A DNA stretch of 64,000 nt from Oceanospirillaceae bacterium (lineage in GTDB: Bacteria; Pseudomonadota; Gammaproteobacteria; Pseudomonadales; Balneatricaceae): contig JABXIM010000114.1 in NCBI GenBank assembly GCA_013373085.1, positions 1 to 64,000 of the forward strand. The letters run 5' to 3'. Shown piece by piece: positions 57,535-64,000 of this stretch; positions within the stretch are counted from its first letter, which is position 1; every line of letters starts with the position of its first letter. The position numbers and the translations under genes were made by a program. Under the pieces are notes generated by a model. It saw only the letters and a program-made list of their open reading frames with translations. It did no database searches and was not told the origin of the DNA.

Positions 57535-58242
57535 TCAAAAACCCAGACTGGACAGCAAGTCGTCCACGTCGTCCTGGTTACGGGCCACCGCGGCACCGTC
57601 CGCCGGCCGCACCTGAGGCCCTTCAGCCCGCTCCGGATCCGGCGCCGACGCCACGCTGCATACTTCCTCGAGCTGCACGCTGTTGAGCCGGTCGACCTTG
57701 GCCGCCATCTCCATCAGATTCACCAACTGGTTCTCGACCTGTGTCAGCAACTGCATGACACGACGAATCAACTGTCCGGTTATATCCTGAAAGCCCTGAC
57801 CGACGAGGATCTCGGTCAGCTCGCCGCGCACCTGCTTCAGCTTGGGGGGCGCTTCGGCGGGCAGATCCTGCCGGGCGGCGAGCTGGTCGAGCAGCGCCAG
57901 GCTGCGGTCGACGCGATCTAGGGTGTCGTGAGCCGCCTGCTCGGTCAGCTGGATAACGTAGTCGAGGCGCTCGGACGCATCGTTCATCGCCGGTAACTGA
58001 CAGCGCTGTGCTTCCGGCACCCCGATATCGGCGGAAAACGACTTGATCGCTTCGTGCAATCCGCGGGTAAGGTAACCCACCTCGCGATAGAAGGCGGCAT
58101 GGCGCGCCTCCTGTAGCTCGCTGATCAGCGCCATCGCGGTCGAGAGATCACCCTGCTCGAGCACCTTGACCAGCGCTTGCGCCTTGCCCTGCAGCAATGC
58201 TTCCAGCGACTCCGTTGGTTGACCTGTCTTGAGACCCGGCAT
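57535..58242 (-). CDS. cheZ: CheY-P phosphatase CheZ
   Basis: CheZ accelerates dephosphorylation of CheY-P. The 235-residue product is largely helical and forms a long hairpin dimer in the family. The catalytic region VGQGFQDITGQLIRRVMQLL (about 151-170) contains the conserved Asp-x-Thr-Gly-Gln, whose glutamine inserts into the CheY active site. The C-terminal peptide DDVDDLLSSLGF is the CheY-docking helix. The ATG at 58242 follows GAGGAG. It is 12 bases downstream of cheY. Confidence 0.95.
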   Translation of the reverse strand: MPGLKTGQPTESLEALLQGKAQALVKVLEQGDLSTAMALISELQEARHAAFYREVGYLTRGLHEAIKSFSADIGVPEAQRCQLPAMNDASERLDYVIQLTEQAAHDTLDRVDRSLALLDQLAARQDLPAEAPPKLKQVRGELTEILVGQGFQDITGQLIRRVMQLLTQVENQLVNLMEMAAKVDRLNSVQLEEVCSVASAPDPERAEGPQVRPADGAAVARNQDDVDDLLSSLGF

Positions 58243-58254
58243 GGCGGAGGCTCC

Positions 58255-58641
58255 TCAGCCTTCGAGGCGCTCGAAGATCTTGTCGATCTTTTCCTTGAGC
58301 ACCGCGGCGGTAAACGGTTTGACGATGTAGCCGTTGACCCCGGCCTGGGCGGCGACAATGATCTGCTCGCGCTTGGCTTCCGCGGTAACCATCAGTACCG
58401 GGATCGCGGCGAGGTTGGGGTCCTTGCGGACCTCCTTCAACAGATCGATGCCGGTCATGCCGGGCATGTTCCAGTCGGTAACCAGGAAATCCACGCTTCC
58501 CTGTTTCAGGATCGGCAATGCCGTCTTGCCGTCGTCGGCTTCGATCACGTTACTGAATCCCAGGTCACGCAGCAGGTTCTTGATGATGCGCCTCATGGTG
58601 GAGAAATCGTCCACCACCAGGATTCTTATGTCCTTTCTCAA
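58255..58641 (-). CDS. cheY: Chemotaxis response regulator CheY
   Basis: Phosphorylated CheY binds the flagellar switch and changes rotation. The best start is TTG 58641 with GGGAG eight bases upstream. It gives 128 residues, the CheY length, and begins [20 protein letters not shown]; the longer frame to 58713 is not conserved. Conserved residues: Asp11/Asp12, phospho-acceptor Asp56 in [10 protein letters not shown], the Thr in LMVTAEAK and the Lys in YIVKPFTA. It is preceded by a 250-base gap after fliA, so it may have its own promoter. Confidence 0.96.
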   Translation of the reverse strand: MRKDIRILVVDDFSTMRRIIKNLLRDLGFSNVIEADDGKTALPILKQGSVDFLVTDWNMPGMTGIDLLKEVRKDPNLAAIPVLMVTAEAKREQIIVAAQAGVNGYIVKPFTAAVLKEKIDKIFERLEG

Positions 58642-58891
58642 GACAGGTTCTCCCAAACAATATCGACCCGACGAACAGACTCGCCGCGTCACGAATCTCC
58701 CCGGGGCTGACAACCTGCAGCGCAGGAGCCGGCAAAGCGGCTGGATACCCGGAGCATCCGGACTTTCCGGCTACCCCGAGGCGATTAAGCCCCGGTTCAC
58801 CGAGAAACCCTTTATATATGCGTGCGGCAACCCGACGGCCATGCCTGTATCGGCCAGAACGGGCGTTTCTGCAGTGCAGTCGTCGAAAAAA

Positions 58892-59602
58892 TCATCGCCA
58901 GTCGCGCAGCCGTGCCCGAAGCCGGTGCGCAGCCTGACTGTGTATCTGGCTGACCCTGGATTCGCTGACGCCGAGCACCTGTCCGATTTCCTTGAGATTG
59001 AGCTGCTCGTCATAGTACAGCGACAGCACCAGCCGCTCGCGCTCGGGCAGCCCTTCGATGGCACGGGCCAGGGCCTGGGTGAAGGCGCTGTCTGCGACCA
59101 GGCTGCCGGGTTCCGGATCCAGCGATGCGAACTGCTCGCCGGCATTGTCATCGTCGGGATTGGCCAGCTCCTCGAAACTGAACAGCCGGCTTTCCATCGA
59201 GTCCTGCAGCAGCGCGTGATAGTCGCCTACACTGATGCCCATTTCCGCCGCCACTTCGGCATCACTGGCATCGCGCCCCAACCGGGCCTCAAGTTGATGA
59301 ATGGCATCGGAAACCCGGCGACTGTTGCGATGCACCGAGCGCGGCGTCCAGTCGCCCCGGCGCACTTCGTCGATGATGGCGCCGCGGATGCGGATACCGG
59401 CGTAGGTCTCGAAACTGGCCCCCTTGCCGGGATTATATTTGCGCGCGGCTTCGAGCAGGCCGATCATACCGGCCTGAATGAGGTCCTCGAGCACCACACT
59501 GGAAGGCAGGCGCGCGAGCAGGTGGTAGGCAATACGCTTAACCAGCGGAGCGTATTGTTCTATCAGATCCTGACTGGAGGTGTATTCCAGCTGGTTATAC
59601 AT
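58892..59602 (-). CDS. fliA: Flagellar sigma factor FliA (sigma-28)
   Basis: FliA directs RNA polymerase to late flagellar and chemotaxis promoters and is normally restrained by FlgM. The 236-residue protein has sigma region 2 (LEDLIQAGMIGLLEAARKYN, FETYAGIRIRGAIIDEVRRG), region 3 and a region 4 helix-turn-helix (LNLKEIGQVLGVSESRVSQI). It lacks region 1.1, as expected. Length is typical. The 122-base leader contains a consensus TATAAT on the minus strand (59664-59659) but no convincing -35 at the right distance. Confidence 0.96.
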   Translation of the reverse strand: MYNQLEYTSSQDLIEQYAPLVKRIAYHLLARLPSSVVLEDLIQAGMIGLLEAARKYNPGKGASFETYAGIRIRGAIIDEVRRGDWTPRSVHRNSRRVSDAIHQLEARLGRDASDAEVAAEMGISVGDYHALLQDSMESRLFSFEELANPDDDNAGEQFASLDPEPGSLVADSAFTQALARAIEGLPERERLVLSLYYDEQLNLKEIGQVLGVSESRVSQIHSQAAHRLRARLRDWR

Positions 59603-59724
59603 GGCGTCCTTTTGGCAAGCTTTCTGGGTCCATCCTGTCTCAGAAGGCAGTATTCACTGATTATAGAAGACCAGTCGCGGCAAAGCCGACATCCCGCCCT
59701 CCGCATCGCAGCGAAGACCCTTTT

Positions 59725-60543
59725 TTATATTCTTTGAACCAGCTGCTCGACGAAAAACTCGAGATGCCCCCGCGGCGTGGTCATTACCGGCCAGCTGTCG
59801 ACCCTATTGGCCAGCTGACGATAGGCCAATGCCGCCTTGCTGCTTGAAAACGCTTTTAATACAGCAGTTTGGCGCTGAACGGCCTTTCTGACCGACTCAT
59901 CATAAGGGATCGAACCCACGTATTGAAGGGTTACATCCAGGAAACGATCGGTCACGGTCAGCAACTTGTTGAACATGTTTCGCCCCTCCCCCTCGCTGCG
60001 CACCATATTGGCCAGCACGCGGAAGCGGTTGACGCGATAATCCCGGTTCAGCAGCTTGATCAAAGCGTAGGCATCGGTAATTGACGTCGGCTCGTCACAG
60101 ACCACCACCAGCACTTCCTGCGCCGCCCGCAAAAAGCTGACCACCGATTCGGAGATTCCCGCCGCGGTGTCGATCACCAGCACGTCGATCTCGTCGGCGA
60201 TATCACTGAAGGCATGGATCAGCTCGGCATGCTCGTGTACGCCGAGCGCGGTCATTTCCTGGGTGCCGGAGGATGCCGGCACGATACGCACGTTCTCGCC
60301 CGCCTCGAGCATCACATCGGCCAGGCCACAGTCGCCGGCGAGTACGTCGGCAATCGTCTGACGCGGCCTCAGGCCAAGCAGGACATCGACATTGGCGAGC
60401 CCCAGGTCGGCATCCAGCAGCACTACGCGCCGCCCCATCTGCCCGAGCGCAAGCGACAGGTTGACCGAAACGTTGGTTTTGCCGACGCCGCCCTTGCCGC
60501 CGGTCACCGCTACCACCTTGACTGGATGCATGCTCTGTCTCAT
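59725..60543 (-). CDS. fleN: Flagellar number regulator FleN (FlhG)
   Basis: FleN/FlhG, a MinD-like ATPase, restrains the master regulator FleQ and keeps the flagellum number at one or few. From ATG 60543 the product is 272 residues and begins MRQSMHPVKVVAVTGGKGGV, close to the Pseudomonas N-terminus. The deviant Walker A GGKGGVGKTN, LLDADLGLANVDVLLGL, VLVIDTAAGISESVVSF and CDEPTSITDAYALIKLL are characteristic. A frame extending to 60567 starts at TTG and is not favoured. It is seven bases from flhF. Together they imply a polar flagellum. Confidence 0.95.
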   Translation of the reverse strand: MRQSMHPVKVVAVTGGKGGVGKTNVSVNLSLALGQMGRRVVLLDADLGLANVDVLLGLRPRQTIADVLAGDCGLADVMLEAGENVRIVPASSGTQEMTALGVHEHAELIHAFSDIADEIDVLVIDTAAGISESVVSFLRAAQEVLVVVCDEPTSITDAYALIKLLNRDYRVNRFRVLANMVRSEGEGRNMFNKLLTVTDRFLDVTLQYVGSIPYDESVRKAVQRQTAVLKAFSSSKAALAYRQLANRVDSWPVMTTPRGHLEFFVEQLVQRI

Positions 60544-60550
60544 CCCTGGA

Positions 60551-61981
60551 TCAGCCCGTCCGGCCAATGAAGGCCAGGTCCGGGTCGTCTCCCGACTGCT
60601 GTTCCCTTTCCAGCGCTTTCTGCGCCGTTACCACGGCCCGGCTGACCAGGTCATGCCGGCGCGCCACACCGATATCGTCCGGTATCTTCTGCCCGTCCGT
60701 GACATAAGCTATCGGCAGCTGCTTCTCGATCGCCAGCGTCAGGGCCTCGCCGAGACTGCCGGACTCGTCCAGCTTGCTCAGCACGCAGCCGCTCAGACCC
60801 AGCGCACGGTAAGTGTCGTAGGCGCTCTCCAGCACCCGCCGCTGACTGGAGCAGGACAGCACAAGCAGCTTTTTCATCCGCAGCGACACCCCCTTGAGCA
60901 ACTCGATCTGCTCGCCGGTATGAGGTTCACTGGCACTCATGCCGGCGGTGTCAATCAACACCAGCCGCTTGCCCTTGAGCGACTGCAGCACCTCTTCCAG
61001 GGAGTGGTTCTCATCCGCCACACGCACCGGAACATCGAGAATTCGCCCAAAGGTACGCAACTGCTCGTGCGCCGCGATGCGATAGGAATCGGTCGTGACC
61101 AGCGCCAGGCTGGAGCTGCCGTACCGGAGCACGTAGCGCGCCGCCAGCTTGCCAATGGTGGTGGTCTTGCCGACGCCGGTCGGTCCAACGAAGGCGACCA
61201 TGCCACCACGTTCGATGAACTCTTCGCCTACCACCGGAATGGCATCGGACAGGCGTGCCAGACTGCCGCGCCAGGCCTTGTCTAGCTCGATATCCTGCTC
61301 GATGTCGGCGACCAGGTGCCGAACCACGCGCCCACCGATGCCGAGGCTGTCCAGCCGGCGCGTCAGTTTGGCCTGAGTGGCGGGCGGCTGCTGCGCGCGC
61401 GCTGGAGCCGCTGCGGGCGGCGGCGACTTCAGCTGGGTCTCCAGCATCGCCCGCAACTGCTTGATTTCGTGCTGCATGGTCAGGATCATGCGATGATCGC
61501 CAGCCTCGGACGCGGCCGACGCAGGGGCCGGGCGCTCCGGCTCCGGGTCAAACGCCGGCACCGCCATGCGTGCCTGCTGCCGCGCCTTGAGGGTTTCGAG
61601 GATGCTGCGCATCTCGTCGTCCTCTTCGCTCTCGATCTGCCGATTGCGCACAACGTCGAGCCCGGGTTCGGCGGGCTGTGCCGCCTGCTGCTGCGCCGCT
61701 GCGATCCTGGCCCTGACCTTGCGCATCTCGTCGTCGAGCCCCGCGCCCTGTCGTCCGGCACTTTCCTGGCGCCGCATCAGCTCCTCGCGCCGGCGGCGCT
61801 CCTGGCCCTGACGCCTGAACTCGGCCTGGGCCGCCTCATACTCCTGCTCGTGGGCCGCCACCACCTCGACGCCACCCGCCACCCGGTGATTGGAGACAAT
61901 GACCGCATCGGGACCGATTTCTTCCCGAACCCGCCGCATCGCCTGGCGCATGTCAGGGGCAAAAATGCGTTTTACCTTCAT
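60551..61981 (-). CDS. flhF: Flagellar biosynthesis SRP-type GTPase FlhF
   Basis: FlhF sets the polar site of flagellar assembly. The 476-residue product starts most likely at ATG 61981, with TGAGG six bases upstream; ATG 61987 is two codons earlier. It has a basic B domain (FAPDMRQAMRRVREEIGPDA), a long Gln/Glu/Arg-rich disordered part, and the NG GTPase domain with G1 GPTGVGKTTTIGKLAARY (about 242-259), TTDSYRIAAHEQL, VLIDTAGMSA (G3) and LSKLDESGSLGEAL (G4/G5). Length is typical. It lies between flhA and fleN, the standard order. Confidence 0.95.
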   Translation of the reverse strand: MKVKRIFAPDMRQAMRRVREEIGPDAVIVSNHRVAGGVEVVAAHEQEYEAAQAEFRRQGQERRRREELMRRQESAGRQGAGLDDEMRKVRARIAAAQQQAAQPAEPGLDVVRNRQIESEEDDEMRSILETLKARQQARMAVPAFDPEPERPAPASAASEAGDHRMILTMQHEIKQLRAMLETQLKSPPPAAAPARAQQPPATQAKLTRRLDSLGIGGRVVRHLVADIEQDIELDKAWRGSLARLSDAIPVVGEEFIERGGMVAFVGPTGVGKTTTIGKLAARYVLRYGSSSLALVTTDSYRIAAHEQLRTFGRILDVPVRVADENHSLEEVLQSLKGKRLVLIDTAGMSASEPHTGEQIELLKGVSLRMKKLLVLSCSSQRRVLESAYDTYRALGLSGCVLSKLDESGSLGEALTLAIEKQLPIAYVTDGQKIPDDIGVARRHDLVSRAVVTAQKALEREQQSGDDPDLAFIGRTG

Positions 61982-62033
61982 AGTCATCCTCAGGCATCAC
62001 AGCTTTGAGCTAGAAGCGTGCGGCTTGCAACTT

Positions 62034-64000
62034 TCATGAGCCACCCACGGTGGCGACGATCGTCACCTTTTTGCTTTCCGGTATTTCCTGATAGGAGAGC
62101 ACGTGTATCTGGTGCTGCCCGTAACGCACGAACTTCGCCATCAGCGGCCGCACCGGCGCTGCCACCAGCAGGATAGAGGGCTTGCCGGCCATCTCCTGAT
62201 TCTGCGCTGCTGTCGACAGCGAATTCTGCAGCCGTTCCGCCATACCCGGCTCCAGCGCCAGGCCGTCGCCGCCGGATTGGCTCTGCACCGAGTTGAGCAG
62301 CAGTTGCTCGAGTTTCGGGTCCAGCGTGATAACCGGAATATCGTCTCCGGCGCCATTGATCTCCTGCACAATCAGCCGCGCCAGCGACACCCGAACCGCC
62401 GCCGTCAGCGCCACCGGATCCTGGGTCCGCCCAACCGCTTCGGCGAGCGCTTCGGCAATGCTGCGGAAGTCCTTCAGTGGCACCTGTTCCATCAGCAGGT
62501 TCTGCAGCACCTTGAGCAGCGCACTGACCGACAGCTTGCCCGGTATCAGTTCTTCGACCAGTTTCGGCGAGTGCTTGGACAACATATCCAGCAACTGCTG
62601 CACCTCCTCGTGACCCAGCAACTCGTGGGCGTGGGTCTGCAACAACTGGTTCAGGTGTGTTGCCACAACGGTACTGGAATCGACCACCGTATAACCGAGC
62701 GACTGCGCCTGCTCTTTCTGTCCGCTCTCAATCCAGACCGCATCGAGCCCGAACGCGGGGTCTTTCACCGCAACCCCCTTCAGGGTTCCGAATACCTGGC
62801 CCGGATTGATCGCCAGCTCGCGGTCCGGATAGACCTCCGCCTCGCCGACGATCACCCCCATCAGCAGAATCCTGTAGCCTCCGGGCAGCAGGTCAAGGTT
62901 ATCCCGTATGTGCACCGAAGGCACCAGAAAGCCGAGATCCTGCGACAGCTTGCGCCGCACGCCCTTGATCCGCCCGAGCAACTGGCCGCCCTGCATCTTG
63001 TCGACCATCGGGATCAGCCGGTAACCCACCTCCAGGCCGATCATGTCCACCGGCATCACATCGTCCCAGTCGAGCTCCTTCTGCTCGTCAGGGCCAGCCA
63101 TCGGCTCGGTGCGCGCCAGCTCCTGCCGGTCGGCCGCTTCCGCCCGGGACCTTTCGCGCTGTACTTTCAGTATCCACCAGGCTATCCCGCCAGCGGCAGC
63201 GGCAAGCGTCAAAAAAGCGACGTGCGGCATTCCGGGCACCAGCCCTATCACTGTCAGCACCCCGGCGGCGACGATCAGCGCCCGCGGCGCCGAGAACATC
63301 TGATGCAGCACCTGGTGACTCATATCTTGGGATGCGTTCTGCCGCGTCACGGTAATCGCCGCGGCGGTCGACAGCAGCAGCGACGGGATCTGCGCCACGA
63401 GGCCGTCACCGATGGTCAGCAGCGAGTAGTAGCGGGCAGCGAGGTCGAAACTCAGGCCGTGCTGCAGCATACCGATCGACAGTCCGCCGATCAGGTTGAT
63501 GGCAAGAATCAGGATGCCGGCAACCGCATCGCCGCGCACGAACTTGGACGCACCGTCCATGGCGCCGTAGAAATCCGCTTCACGGGTCACTTCCTGGCGC
63601 CGCTGCTTGGCCTCCTCCTGACTGATCAGCCCGGCATTGAGGTCAGCATCGACGGCCATCTGCTTGCCGGGCATGGCGTCGAGCGTAAAGCGAGCGCTTA
63701 CTTCGGAAATACGGCCGGCGCCTTTGGTCACAACCACGAAGTTGATAATGACCAGTATCAGGAATACCACGATACCGACCACATAGTTGCCACCGATCAC
63801 CACCGAACCGAAGGCCTCGATCACCTTGCCTGCTGCGTCGCCGCCCTCATGGCCGTACAGCAGCACAACGCGGGTCGAGGCGACATTCAGCGCCAGCCGC
63901 AACAGCGTCGCCACCAGCAAAATAGTCGGGAACACGGTGAACTCGAGCGGCCGCAGTGCATAGACGCAGACCAGCAGCACCACCAGCGACAGCGCAATGT
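62034..64000 (-). CDS. flhA: Flagellar export gate protein FlhA, N-terminus beyond the window
   Basis: FlhA is the nonameric export-gate component of the flagellar type III apparatus. At least 655 codons are in the window. The frame continues through the right edge (ALSLVVLLVCVYALRPLEF at the edge), so only about the first 40-50 residues are missing. The FHIPEP-family signature is seen in KFVRGDAVAGILILAINLIG. Several membrane helices are followed by a large cytoplasmic domain beginning around the RSRAEAADRQELAR linker. It includes DLLPGGYRILLMGVIVGEAE. Codons are uniformly G+C rich. It leads the flhA-flhF-fleN set. Confidence 0.96.
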   Translation of the reverse strand, partial: IALSLVVLLVCVYALRPLEFTVFPTILLVATLLRLALNVASTRVVLLYGHEGGDAAGKVIEAFGSVVIGGNYVVGIVVFLILVIINFVVVTKGAGRISEVSARFTLDAMPGKQMAVDADLNAGLISQEEAKQRRQEVTREADFYGAMDGASKFVRGDAVAGILILAINLIGGLSIGMLQHGLSFDLAARYYSLLTIGDGLVAQIPSLLLSTAAAITVTRQNASQDMSHQVLHQMFSAPRALIVAAGVLTVIGLVPGMPHVAFLTLAAAAGGIAWWILKVQRERSRAEAADRQELARTEPMAGPDEQKELDWDDVMPVDMIGLEVGYRLIPMVDKMQGGQLLGRIKGVRRKLSQDLGFLVPSVHIRDNLDLLPGGYRILLMGVIVGEAEVYPDRELAINPGQVFGTLKGVAVKDPAFGLDAVWIESGQKEQAQSLGYTVVDSSTVVATHLNQLLQTHAHELLGHEEVQQLLDMLSKHSPKLVEELIPGKLSVSALLKVLQNLLMEQVPLKDFRSIAEALAEAVGRTQDPVALTAAVRVSLARLIVQEINGAGDDIPVITLDPKLEQLLLNSVQSQSGGDGLALEPGMAERLQNSLSTAAQNQEMAGKPSILLVAAPVRPLMAKFVRYGQHQIHVLSYQEIPESKKVTIVATVGGS

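Noticed and set aside
55214-57616. 800-codon plus-strand frame
   Set aside because: Antisense to cheA and parts of cheB and cheZ; a by-product of high G+C at third positions.
58825-58870. GCCGATAC on the minus strand between fliA and cheY, resembling a sigma-28 -10 box
   Set aside because: No TAAA or TCAAG -35 element at the required distance, so a FliA promoter cannot be claimed.

Overview
The window looks like chromosomal DNA of a polarly flagellated gammaproteobacterium of the Pseudomonas / Marinobacter / Marinobacterium type. Evidence: the rpsU-yqeY-dnaG-rpoD macromolecular-synthesis operon with tsaD and plsY beside it, the flhA-flhF-fleN-fliA-cheYZAB-motCD-parCP order running into a ccmA-I cytochrome c maturation operon, zipA-ligA, and Pseudomonas-style REP palindromes. 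The background is G+C rich. The genus cannot be fixed from sequence alone.

Layout. 1-8.3 kb: housekeeping (5' half of acetoacetyl-CoA synthetase, plsY, tsaD, rpsU-yqeY-dnaG-rpoD, tRNA-Ile2). 8.3-9.46 kb: a mini-island in the 3' end of that tRNA, flanked by a 49-bp direct repeat and carrying an MntA/HepT toxin-antitoxin pair but no integrase. 9.6-13.8 kb: a Sel1-repeat protein, an MFS transporter with an unusual 340-residue repeat tail, and an exported ATP-dependent DNA ligase. 13.9-14.6 kb: a second MNT/HEPN pair of the HI0073/HI0074 type.

14.8-33.1 kb is a surface-glycan locus, almost entirely on the minus strand and strongly A+T rich between about 19 and 29 kb. It encodes a WbpM/PglF-type dehydratase, DegT aminotransferase, PglC/WcaJ-type initiating sugar-phosphate transferase, four glycosyltransferases, an acyltransferase-like protein, two sulfotransferases, a methyltransferase, a PglK-type ABC flippase, RfaH and a TviB/WbpO-type UDP-sugar dehydrogenase. 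An ops/JUMPstart-like element lies between rfaH and the flippase gene, so the locus seems to encode its own antitermination circuit. A decayed IS5-family transposase sits inside it.

33.3-41.9 kb: mnmC, a CBS-pair protein, a DUF4126 membrane protein, yheU, a lipoprotein, ligA and zipA. 42-49.2 kb: ccmABCDEFGHI, with a REP-derived terminator-like hairpin between ccmC and ccmD. 49.3-64 kb: a FliK-like protein and FlhX, then the chemotaxis/flagellar block (DUF2802, ParP, ParC, MotD, MotC, CheB, CheA, CheZ, CheY, FliA, FleN, FlhF and a 5'-truncated FlhA). No separate canonical cheW is visible in it.

Two families of short palindromic repeats recur between genes, several at convergent gene ends. 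Functions are assigned from recognised family motifs; no database search was possible.
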